Assembly: GCA_944392465.1 (NCBI GenBank)
Contig: CALXWR010000004.1
Coordinates: 1 to 53,709, forward strand
Source: an uncultured Clostridia bacterium
Lineage (GTDB): Bacteria; Bacillota; Clostridia; TANB77; CAG-508
DNA: 53,709 nt
Direction: 5' to 3'
Part shown: positions 32,450 to 40,337 of the stretch, one piece after another
Numbering within the stretch: the stretch's first letter is position 1
Layout of the letters: each line of letters begins with the position of its first letter
Program-made: the position numbers and the translations under genes
The notes under the pieces: generated by a model
The model's database searches: none
Told to the model about the DNA's origin: nothing
What the model saw: the letters and a program-made list of their open reading frames with translations, nothing else

Positions 32450-33208
32450 CTATCTTTCTAATTCTTCTGTCATTAAATTACGTACTCTATCTTTTAACTC
32501 GTTTACACTTTCTTTTCTAGATAAAATTCTATTTGGATACACAGGCTCCAAAATAACTAATTTTATTAAAGGCTTTGTTTTAATTATATTTGAAATACTT
32601 TTTGGTTTAGTATATTTAAAAACCATTGGTACAATAGGTACATTATTTCTTACAGCAAAATCAAATGCACCATTTTTAAAATGTCTAATTTTTTTATAAT
32701 AAGGCCATAAAGAACCTTCTGGATAAAAGTGTATTGTTTTTTTATTTTGTAATAAAGTATCTATGGAATCCATGAACTTTTTTGTGTATTTAATATTCTT
32801 TGGTATTGGAATAGCATTTAAAAGTTTTATTATTCGTCTAACAATAGGTATTTTAAAGTTGGTTTCTAATGACGTAAAAAATGTTTTGTTAGGAAAATTT
32901 CCAAGACCAACCATAGTACAATCCATAGGATGAATGTGGTTAGAAACAGTTATTTTTCCAGTATCTATATTTTCTATATTTTCTTTTCCTTCAATGGTAA
33001 AACCAAAGAAAAATTTATTTATAAACAATACGATAGGGAAGGCAATTGCATATAATAAATTTGAACAAGTATTAAATAAAAAGTTATCATGTACAAATTT
33101 ATAATCTTCTGTAATTTCAAATTTACAGGGTTCCCAAAAGTGAAGTACATGAGCATCTTCTGGAATTTCTTTTTCACCTTCTTTATTTATATTCTCTAAT
33201 TGCATCAT
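32450..33208 (-). CDS. plsC: 1-acyl-sn-glycerol-3-phosphate acyltransferase (PlsC family)
   Basis: Transfers an acyl group to lysophosphatidic acid or a related lysolipid at the membrane. The family blocks are visible: SNHIHPMDC (HX4D catalytic motif), IPIPKN, FYPEGSLWPYYKKIRHFKNGAF (block III, EGxxS), and VPIVPMVFKY. A hydrophobic segment (LLYAIAFPIVLFINKFFFG) anchors it. ATG 33208 is preferred because GAGGAG sits 6 bases upstream. It overlaps the end of the glycosyltransferase by 26 bases, so the two are coupled. The pairing suggests glycolipid or membrane-lipid assembly rather than bulk phospholipid synthesis. A hairpin ends hsp20 convergently. Confidence 0.9.
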   Translation of the reverse strand: MMQLENINKEGEKEIPEDAHVLHFWEPCKFEITEDYKFVHDNFLFNTCSNLLYAIAFPIVLFINKFFFGFTIEGKENIENIDTGKITVSNHIHPMDCTMVGLGNFPNKTFFTSLETNFKIPIVRRIIKLLNAIPIPKNIKYTKKFMDSIDTLLQNKKTIHFYPEGSLWPYYKKIRHFKNGAFDFAVRNNVPIVPMVFKYTKPKSISNIIKTKPLIKLVILEPVYPNRILSRKESVNELKDRVRNLMTEELER

Positions 33209-34313
33209 TAAACATCTCCTCAATTTTCACAATGCTATTTTTCAATCTATAATTTTTCGCATGTTTTGAATATTTTATTTCCATTTCCTTTCTATAATCT
33301 TCATGTTCAATCCAAAAATCAATCTTATTAGCTAAATCATTGCTATTACCTGCTTCGAATAAACTCTCTTTAACTAAAGCGAATTGCTTTGTAGCAGAAT
33401 TTTTACTATTAGCAATAATAGGTACATTGCCACATGCAAAAGCTTCAATACATGAAATTGCTTCTATTTCTGCATCTGCACTATGAACATATAAATCAGT
33501 TGATTTTAATAAATCAATTAATTCATCTGTTGGATAAAATTTCATAACAGGTGGATTAGGTAAAAATTTTCCTAGTTTTTGATACTTTTCTTGTTTTGGA
33601 CCTTTACCTGCTAAAACAAGTTGAATTTTATTAGCATATTTTGACTTTGATATAGCCTCAATTAATACATCTTGTCTTTTTTCATTTGAATATCTGCCAA
33701 TCATAGTTATAACAAACTTATCTTTAAATTCTGGCAATTTTTCTTTTGGATAATACTTAAATTCGTCATCAACGCCATTTGAAATAACATGAAGTTTAGC
33801 AGTGTATCCATGTTTTTTTAATTCATCTGCAATAAATTGACTTGGACAATGTATATGCGTAAATCTATTAAAAAATGTATCTCTATAATGAGTATAAATA
33901 AAATCATTAACTTTAGTTTTAGTTCCAAGGCCTATTGAATATGTTATATTTTCTGGTTGTACATGAAATGCAGCTGTATGTGGCACATTTAGTTTTTCAC
34001 ATATTTTTAAACCGGCTTTAGAAATAAAAAATGGCATATAAAAATGTACAACGTCTACACTTGATATTGCTTTTTCTAATATTTCTGTATTTGGAATTGC
34101 AAAACTCATTCCTTGAGATTTTATAATATGTGATATTCCAGGAGGAAGAGGCAATTCTTTTAAATTAAATTTATACTCATTTTTACTATTGCCAGTACTA
34201 ACTACATATACTTCATTTCCTGCTTTTTGTAGACCTTTAGCAAAACGTCTAGCTGAAATTGTAGTACCATTATTAGAATTATCAAACTGATCTATAACTA
34301 ACAATATTTTCAT
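33183..34313 (-). CDS. Glycosyltransferase family 4 (GT-B), lipid glycosyltransferase-like
   Basis: A 376-residue GT4 enzyme. N-terminal Rossmann half: KILLVIDQFDNSNNGTTISARRFAKGL with the glycine/Thr-rich acceptor loop. C-terminal half: VITMIGRYSNEKRQDVLIEAIS (nucleotide-sugar binding), LVLAGKGP, and the EX7E motif DAEIEAISCIEAFACGNVPI. Similar enzymes make mono- or diglucosyl-diacylglycerol, the lipid anchor of lipoteichoic acids in Firmicutes. With plsC 26 bases overlapped, a glycolipid role is reasonable but inferred. AAAGGTAAAAAA precedes the ATG. Confidence 0.88.
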   Translation of the reverse strand: MKILLVIDQFDNSNNGTTISARRFAKGLQKAGNEVYVVSTGNSKNEYKFNLKELPLPPGISHIIKSQGMSFAIPNTEILEKAISSVDVVHFYMPFFISKAGLKICEKLNVPHTAAFHVQPENITYSIGLGTKTKVNDFIYTHYRDTFFNRFTHIHCPSQFIADELKKHGYTAKLHVISNGVDDEFKYYPKEKLPEFKDKFVITMIGRYSNEKRQDVLIEAISKSKYANKIQLVLAGKGPKQEKYQKLGKFLPNPPVMKFYPTDELIDLLKSTDLYVHSADAEIEAISCIEAFACGNVPIIANSKNSATKQFALVKESLFEAGNSNDLANKIDFWIEHEDYRKEMEIKYSKHAKNYRLKNSIVKIEEMFNDAIREYK

Positions 34314-34535
34314 TTTTTTACCTTTAATTTTTTAATATAAATAATTAACAATAATGTAAACATATAGTATTATACAATATATGACAAAAAAAGACAAGAT
34401 ACATTAAAATGAGTATTACATATATTATGAAATATGCATGCTTTATATTGCTAAATAAAGCTATATATGATATATTGTGTATGAAAAATGTAAAAAATGC
34501 AAATGATAGTATAAAAATTTTTAAGAGGAGAAAAT
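34314..34535. other. Divergent intergenic region, promoters not well resolved
   Basis: 222 very AT-rich bases between the minus-strand GT4 gene and the plus-strand SDR gene. On the minus strand TTTACA followed after 17 bases by TATTAA is a plausible promoter. No clear plus-strand promoter is visible; GAGGAG precedes the SDR start. A 62-codon frame (34409-34597) has no family features and runs into the SDR gene; I do not call it. Confidence 0.4.
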
Positions 34536-35363
34536 ATGAATATAAAGTGGGCTTTAGTAACAGGAGCTTCCTCTGGTATTGGAAGAGATATGGCTAGATA
34601 TTTGTTTGGTCTAGGATATAATTTAATAATAGTTGCAAGGAACAAAGACGGATTAGATAAATTAAGAGACGAATTATTAAATGAAAATAATGCCACTACG
34701 ATACAAAACAATCAAGAAGAAAGTACAGTCAAAAATACAGAAAATAGAGAAATAATAGTAATTCAAGAAGATTTAAGCATAAAAGACAATTGCTTTGATT
34801 TATATAGAAAAACCAAAGATATAGATATAGACCTACTTATTAATAATGCTGGATTTGGTGTATTTGGCAATTTTACCGAAACAGATTTAGAAAAAGAAAT
34901 AAACCTAATAAACACAAATATTACAGCAGTTCATATTTTAACAAAACTATATTTAAGAGATATGGTAAAAAGAGATAACGGAACAATATTAAATGTTGCA
35001 TCTATAGCAGGAATGGAACCAGGGCCACTTATGGCATCATATTATGCATCCAAATCCTATGTTATAAGATTATCAAGAGCAATAAATAAAGAATTAAAAA
35101 AGAAAAAATCAAAAGTAAAAATAAGCATATTATGCCCAGGACCAGTAGATACAAATTTTAACAATGTAGCAAATGTTAAATTTAAAGCTCCAAGTGCACC
35201 AAGTGAAAAAGTTGCAAAATATGGAATAGACAAAACATTAAAAGGAAAATTAATAATAATACCGGGATTATTAAATAAAAGTGTTAGACTATTTTCTAAA
35301 ATAGTGCCAGATTTTATCTTAGAAGCATGCGCATACCATATACAAATAAGGAAAAGAAAATAG
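34536..35363 (+). CDS. Short-chain dehydrogenase/reductase (SDR)
   Basis: A 275-residue classical SDR with NAD(P) cofactor motif VTGASSGIG (about residues 8-16), R35-type basic residue in ARNKDGL suggesting NADPH, NNAG, catalytic Ser in NVASIAGM and YxxxK in YYASKSY. An insertion of about 25 polar residues (NNATTIQNNQEESTVKNTEN) between strands 2 and 3 is unusual. PGPVDTNF follows. Relatives reduce acyl or keto lipids (DltE/YqjQ-like). It is the first gene of the plus-strand envelope run. Substrate unknown. Confidence 0.88.
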   Translation: MNIKWALVTGASSGIGRDMARYLFGLGYNLIIVARNKDGLDKLRDELLNENNATTIQNNQEESTVKNTENREIIVIQEDLSIKDNCFDLYRKTKDIDIDLLINNAGFGVFGNFTETDLEKEINLINTNITAVHILTKLYLRDMVKRDNGTILNVASIAGMEPGPLMASYYASKSYVIRLSRAINKELKKKKSKVKISILCPGPVDTNFNNVANVKFKAPSAPSEKVAKYGIDKTLKGKLIIIPGLLNKSVRLFSKIVPDFILEACAYHIQIRKRK

Positions 35364-35365
35364 TA

Positions 35366-35400
35366 TTTTTACAAAACAAGCCCGCCCTCATTTGTAAAAA
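35366..35400 (+). promoter_or_regulatory. Intercistronic hairpin with a C-rich loop
   Basis: TTTTTACAAA (35366-35375) and TTTGTAAAAA (35391-35400) form a perfect 10-bp stem. The 15-base loop contains GCCCGCCCTC, unusually GC-rich here. The second arm abuts the GGAG ribosome binding site of the next gene. A processing site or translational control element is possible; no T tail, so not an ordinary terminator. Confidence 0.5.
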
Positions 35401-35411
35401 GGAGAAGAATA

Positions 35412-36545
35412 GTGAAAGATATTGTATTAAATGTAATGCTTTATATTGCAAGAACAGGTATGAGGTTTATATATTTTTTCATTAAATTATTTACAAGGCA
35501 AAAAAATAATAAAGTAACAATGCTAAGTAGACAATCAAACAGCATAAATCTTGATTTTAAATTATTAAATGAAGAATTAAAGAAATTAGACAATGTTGAG
35601 ATAAAAATATTTTGCAAGAAAATTCCTAATGGCTTAGGTGGAAAGATAAATTATTGTTTTAAAATGATATCTGATATGTATCATATAGCTACTTCAAAAG
35701 TGTGTATAATTGATGGATATAATATACCAATAAGTAGCTTAAAGCATAAAAAAGGATTAGAAATAATCCAAATTTGGCATGCGATGGGTGCAATTAAAAA
35801 GTTCGGATATCAAGTCTTGGATAAAGAAGAAGGAAGTAGTAGTAAGGTTGCAAAAATCATGAAAATGCATGCAAATTATTCTTTGGTTTCATGTACTAGT
35901 AAAGCCACAAGAGAATTTTTTGTTGAAGCATTTAACACAGATAGAGATAAAATAAAAGTATTAGGAATGCCAAGAATTGATTATATACTCGGAAAAAATA
36001 ACTCAATAAATGAAAAGATAGAAAAAATATTACAAGAAAATCCAAAATTAAAACTCAAAAAGAATATTTTATATGTTCCAACTTTTAGAAAAAACGAAAA
36101 AATAGATTTATCAGATTTAATAAATAAAGTAGATGAAGAAAAATATAATTTAATTATAAGATTGCACCCATTAGACGAAACAGAAGTAGATAACAAATAT
36201 ATTGTTAATAAATGTTCAACAACAGATTTACTAAAAATTGCAGATTATGTAATAACAGATTATTCTGCAATAGCATTTGAAACGGCCATACTAAATAAAC
36301 CGCTATATTTCTATGTATTTGATATAGATAAATATGAAGGTAACAGAGGATTAAATATTGATTTACTGAAAGAAATGAAATCATGTTCAAGCAAAAATAT
36401 TGACAAGATTATTGATATAATAGAAAATAAAGAATACGACTATGACGAACTAAGAAAATTTAAGGAAAGATATGTTGAAACAGCAGATACAAATAACACA
36501 ACACGAATTGTAGAATATATTATAAAAATCCTTAAAAAGAGCTAA
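35412..36545 (+). CDS. CDP-glycerol glycerophosphotransferase-family protein (TagB/TagF-like), 1
   Basis: A 377-residue GT-B-fold CDP-glycerol polymerase-family enzyme that adds glycerol-phosphate units at the inner face of the membrane. IIQIWHAMGAIKKFGY carries the base-type His motif (WHAxG), CTSKATREFFVEAF the acceptor side, NILYVPTFRKNE and IIRLHPLDE the nucleotide-binding His, and DYVITDYSAIAFETAILNKPLYFYVFD the catalytic donor-site motif. GTG 35412 follows AAAGGAGAAGAATA. An N-terminal amphipathic/hydrophobic segment gives membrane association. Compared with the two that follow it is the most divergent of the trio. Typically the first (TagB-like primase) enzyme, but this is only a guess. 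Confidence 0.85.
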   Translation: MKDIVLNVMLYIARTGMRFIYFFIKLFTRQKNNKVTMLSRQSNSINLDFKLLNEELKKLDNVEIKIFCKKIPNGLGGKINYCFKMISDMYHIATSKVCIIDGYNIPISSLKHKKGLEIIQIWHAMGAIKKFGYQVLDKEEGSSSKVAKIMKMHANYSLVSCTSKATREFFVEAFNTDRDKIKVLGMPRIDYILGKNNSINEKIEKILQENPKLKLKKNILYVPTFRKNEKIDLSDLINKVDEEKYNLIIRLHPLDETEVDNKYIVNKCSTTDLLKIADYVITDYSAIAFETAILNKPLYFYVFDIDKYEGNRGLNIDLLKEMKSCSSKNIDKIIDIIENKEYDYDELRKFKERYVETADTNNTTRIVEYIIKILKKS

Positions 36546-36610
36546 AAAGGTTGAAAAAAAGGAAAAAATATTATAGAATAAAAAGCGTTGAGGAAGCTGA
36601 AGGTGAATTT

Positions 36611-37858
36611 ATGAACAAAATAAAGCAAATATCAGTAAATGTAGCAAAAAAAAGTGTTATTCTTAGGAAAATTATGCGAACCATATTAAGCACTATAAGA
36701 AAAATAAAATTTAAAATAGATACTACAGGAATAAAGGTAAACAGCAAAACAGTAATTTTTTGTTCTTTTAATGGAAAATCTTATTCATGCTCTCCAAAAG
36801 CCTTATATGAATATATGTCAAAAAATAAAAATTTTAAAACATATAAATTCATATGGGCATTTGCAGATATAGAAAAGTATAAATTCCTAGAAGAAAAAGA
36901 AAACACAACACTAGTAAAAATAGGAACAAAACAATATAATAAAAGTTTAGCTAAAGCAAAATATTGGATATTTAATTATAAAATACCTGATTTTTTAAAG
37001 CCAAAGAAAAACCAAGTTTTTGTTCAATGCTGGCATGGCACACCACTTAAAAGACTAGGGTGTGACCTTACGCATTTTGATAATGAACTAAACACTATAA
37101 AAGGTATGAAAAAAAGATATAAACTAGAAGCATCTAAATTCTCATATTTTATATCACCATCAAAATTTGCTAGTGAAAAATTCATATCAGCATGGAATTT
37201 AAAAGAAATAGGAAAAGAAAACATTATAATAGAAGAAGGATATCCTAGAAATGACTTTTTATTTAATTATAATAATGAAGATATATTAAAAATAAAAAGA
37301 AAACTGGGAATAGAAAATGACAAAAGAAAAATTATATTATATGCACCAACATACAGACCAAATCAACACGAATCTGGTGTAGGATATGTGTATAAAGAAG
37401 AGATAAATTTTAAAAGTTTCCAAGAAAAATTTGGAGATAAATACATAGTTCTATTTAGACCTCATTATTTTATAGCAAACTCATTTGATTTTGAAAAATA
37501 TAAAGGGTTTGTATTTGATGTATCTAAAATAGATGATATAAATGAATTATACATTATAACAGATGTTTTAATAACAGATTATTCAAGTGTATTTTTTGAC
37601 TTTGCAAATTTAAGAAGACCTATGATTTTCTACATGTATGATTTAGATCATTATAGAGATAAATCAAATGGATTTTATTTTGATTTAGAAGAATTGCCAG
37701 GACCTATCGTAAAAACAGAAGGTGAATTAGAAGAAGCAGTAGAAAACATAGAATCAAATTTTAAATATGATGAAAAATATAGAAAATTCAACAAAAGATA
37801 CAATTACTTGGATGACGGCAATGCAAGTAAAAGGGTAATAAGGAGGATAATTGGGTAA
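36611..37858 (+). CDS. CDP-glycerol glycerophosphotransferase (TagF-like), 2
   Basis: A 415-residue TagB/TagF-family protein. From ATG 36611 behind GAAGGTGAATTT; a TTG at 36551 would extend it by 20 residues, mostly basic. Motifs: VQCWHGTPLKRLGCDL, ISPSKFASEKFISAWNL, YPRNDFLFN, ILYAPTYRPNQHESG, LFRPHYFIANSF, and ITDYSSVFFDFANLRRPMIFYMYDLDHYRDK near the C-terminus. It matches the catalytic domain of glycerol-phosphate polymerases more closely than the previous gene. Its stop is followed at once by the hairpin leader element of the next gene. Confidence 0.88.
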   Translation: MNKIKQISVNVAKKSVILRKIMRTILSTIRKIKFKIDTTGIKVNSKTVIFCSFNGKSYSCSPKALYEYMSKNKNFKTYKFIWAFADIEKYKFLEEKENTTLVKIGTKQYNKSLAKAKYWIFNYKIPDFLKPKKNQVFVQCWHGTPLKRLGCDLTHFDNELNTIKGMKKRYKLEASKFSYFISPSKFASEKFISAWNLKEIGKENIIIEEGYPRNDFLFNYNNEDILKIKRKLGIENDKRKIILYAPTYRPNQHESGVGYVYKEEINFKSFQEKFGDKYIVLFRPHYFIANSFDFEKYKGFVFDVSKIDDINELYIITDVLITDYSSVFFDFANLRRPMIFYMYDLDHYRDKSNGFYFDLEELPGPIVKTEGELEEAVENIESNFKYDEKYRKFNKRYNYLDDGNASKRVIRRIIG

Positions 37859-37860
37859 GG

Positions 37861-37919
37861 AGCACAATTATTTTCCAACCAGGATTTGTGACTTGAAGAA
37901 GGGAATGAAATTAAAGATG
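37861..37919 (+). promoter_or_regulatory. Structured leader element, copy 2
   Basis: CACAA (37863-37867) pairs with TTGTG (37886-37890), extended by AG/CT across a bulge. The 18-base loop has TTTTCCAACCAGGAT. GAAGGGAATGAAATTAAA follows, including the start codon. GGGAA can pair with TTTCC in the loop. Loop and start region match copy 1 (9957-10016) while the stem sequence differs. It fills the 3-base to start-codon gap between the two CDP-glycerol genes, so it acts inside an operon. Confidence 0.5.
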
Positions 37920-40307
37920 AAAAAAAAGAAATTAAAAACAAGAGTTGTTGAGCATATTAAACAAATGTATTATTTAAAATATTACTACAAGAAAACTATA
38001 ATTGATAATTATGTTTTAATAGAATCAAAACAAGGTGAAGATTTAGCAGGAAACATGTTTTATACATTAAAAGAAATTGTAAAAAATCACAAAAAGTTTG
38101 AAGTGTTTTTAGTAGCTACCGCCAAAAAACAAAAATCATTAGAAAAATTATTAAAAGAACATGGGTTAGATAGTGCAAAAACAGTTTTATATAAATCATT
38201 AGATTATTATAAATTACTTGCTACAGCTAAATATTTATTTAACGATACTTCTTTTCCAATGTTTTTCACTAAAAAAGATGGACAAGTTTATACAAACACA
38301 TGGCATGGTACACCACTAAAGCAAATGGGAAAGGATGTTATAAATAGAAAATATGCTATAGGAAACATAAAAAGAAATTTTATGTTTACAGACTATTTAG
38401 TATATCCTAATGATGAGATGAAAGAAAAAATGATAAGTGCCTATGGGATACAAAATCTATATGATGGTACTGTTCTAAATGCAGGGTATCCAAGAAATGC
38501 AGTCTTCTTTGATAGAAATTCTGAAAAAAATATTAGAAAAAAATTAAAGTTAGAAGGAAAGCAAGTAATTGTATATATGCCAACATGGCGTGGTATAATG
38601 ACTAAAAAGATGCAAGGTGAACAATTTAAAGAAATTATTGAATTAATGAGATATATGGACGAGCATCTAACAGATAATCAAGTTTTCTATGTGAAAATGC
38701 ACGTTCTAGTTCAAAAAGATTTAAAATTTGGTGATTTCAAACATATAAAAAGTTTTCCGACTGGAATGGAAACATATGAAGTTTTAAATATGGCAGATGT
38801 GCTAATAACAGATTATTCAAGCGTATTTTTTGATTTTGCAAATACAAAGAAGAAGATAGTATTATATACTTATGATGAAGAAGAATATACAAAAACAAGG
38901 GGATTCTATTACTCACTAGATGAATTGCCTTTCCCTAAAACATATACACCAAAAGAGTTATTAAATGAGATTAATACACCTAAAAATTATGATGATACAG
39001 AGTTTTTAAAGAAATTCTGTACATATGACAATATTGAAGCACCAAAAGCTTTAGTAGATTATGTGTTAGAAGGAAAAAAATCAAAATATGTTAAACCTGA
39101 AAAATTAAAGAAAAATGGAAAAGATAATGTATTAATTTATGTTTCTACATTAGCATTAAATGGTATTACTTCTTCCATTGTGTCATTAATGAATGTTATA
39201 GATAGAAACAAAGAAAATATAAATTTTTCTTTTAGACAAAAAACTTTAAAAAATGCACCTATGAGAATAACAAAGTTGCCAGAAAATTCAGATGTATTTC
39301 CTATATTTAGTAGTTATATATATTCTTTTAGGGAATTAATTGCTTATGTGTTATTCTATAAACTTAATATAAATACAAAGTTTGTGAAAAAATATATAGA
39401 CAGATTATATAAAAGAGAAGTTAAAAGATTCTTTGGAAATGCTAAATTTGATAAAGTAATACATTTTACAGGATATGAAAAACAAATTACAGGACTGTTA
39501 GAAAGATTTGATGCTAAGAGAGCTATTTTTGTACACAATGATATGATTGCTGAAATAAAAACAAGAAAAAATCAACACTATAAAACTCTTAAAGAAGCAT
39601 ATAACAAATATGATAGGGTTGTTGCGGTTTCTGAAGATATTGTTGAGCCAATTAAAAAAATTAGTGGCAGAGATGATAATATAGTTATTGTTAACAACGC
39701 ACATGATTATAAAACAATATTAGAAAAAAGCAAAAAAGAGATAGAATATGGTAGTAATACAGTTGCAAATGTAAGCGAAAAAATATTAAAGCAATTATTA
39801 GATATGGATTATACTAAGTTTATTAATATTGCAAGGTTTTCTCCTGAAAAGGGGCAAAAAAGACTTATAGACGCATTTGAAAAATTTTATAAAGAAAATA
39901 ACAATTCAATACTTATTTTAATGGGTGGACATGGTATATTATTTGAAGAATTACAAGCATATGTGAAAAAATTAGAATGTAGGTATAATGTTATATTTCT
40001 AAAAAGCATAGATAATCCATTTCCTATATTAAAAAAATGTGATTTGTTTATACTTTCTTCATATTATGAAGCATTAGGACTAGTTTTATTAGAAGCTGAT
40101 ACATGTGGAGTACCTTGTATAGCTACTAATGTAAGAGGACCAAGAGGCTTTATGCAAAAGTATAATGGAACCTTAGTCGAAAATAGTGAAGAGGGAATAT
40201 TACAAGGAATGCATGATTTTATGAATGGCAAAGTTAAATGTATGAATTTTGATGCGGAAAAATATAATAAACAAGTAAAAAAAGAGTATGAAGATATTTT
40301 TAAATAA
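37905..40307 (+). CDS. CDP-glycerol glycerophosphotransferase fused to a GT4 glycosyltransferase
   Basis: An 800-residue bifunctional protein. The first ~380 residues are TagF-like: NTWHGTPLKQMGKDV, YLVYPNDEMKEKMISAYGI, VIVYMPTWRG, MHVLVQKDLKF, and ITDYSSVFFDFANTKKKIVLYTYDEEEY. Residues ~410-800 are GT4: NVLIYVSTLALNGITSSIVSLMN, FIHNDMIAEI-like VHNDMIAEI, FINIARFSPEKGQKRLIDAFEKF, LMGGHG, and the EX7E motif YYEALGLVLLEADTCGVP. One chain would thus extend a polymer and decorate it. ATG 37905 begins MKLKMKKKK; a start at 37851 would read through the leader hairpin and gives non-conserved residues, so I reject it. Confidence 0.87.
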   Translation: MKLKMKKKKLKTRVVEHIKQMYYLKYYYKKTIIDNYVLIESKQGEDLAGNMFYTLKEIVKNHKKFEVFLVATAKKQKSLEKLLKEHGLDSAKTVLYKSLDYYKLLATAKYLFNDTSFPMFFTKKDGQVYTNTWHGTPLKQMGKDVINRKYAIGNIKRNFMFTDYLVYPNDEMKEKMISAYGIQNLYDGTVLNAGYPRNAVFFDRNSEKNIRKKLKLEGKQVIVYMPTWRGIMTKKMQGEQFKEIIELMRYMDEHLTDNQVFYVKMHVLVQKDLKFGDFKHIKSFPTGMETYEVLNMADVLITDYSSVFFDFANTKKKIVLYTYDEEEYTKTRGFYYSLDELPFPKTYTPKELLNEINTPKNYDDTEFLKKFCTYDNIEAPKALVDYVLEGKKSKYVKPEKLKKNGKDNVLIYVSTLALNGITSSIVSLMNVIDRNKENINFSFRQKTLKNAPMRITKLPENSDVFPIFSSYIYSFRELIAYVLFYKLNINTKFVKKYIDRLYKREVKRFFGNAKFDKVIHFTGYEKQITGLLERFDAKRAIFVHNDMIAEIKTRKNQHYKTLKEAYNKYDRVVAVSEDIVEPIKKISGRDDNIVIVNNAHDYKTILEKSKKEIEYGSNTVANVSEKILKQLLDMDYTKFINIARFSPEKGQKRLIDAFEKFYKENNNSILILMGGHGILFEELQAYVKKLECRYNVIFLKSIDNPFPILKKCDLFILSSYYEALGLVLLEADTCGVPCIATNVRGPRGFMQKYNGTLVENSEEGILQGMHDFMNGKVKCMNFDAEKYNKQVKKEYEDIFK

Positions 40308-40337
40308 ATTTTAAGAATGGATGAAAGGAAGTAAAAT

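Noticed and set aside
34409..34597. 62-codon plus-strand frame upstream of the SDR gene
   Set aside because: No ribosome binding site, no family features, and it overlaps the real SDR start.
37851..37904. Upstream start of the CDP-glycerol/GT4 fusion (18 extra residues)
   Set aside because: The extra residues come from translation through the leader hairpin and are not family-like. The ribosome binding site GAAGGG points to ATG 37905.
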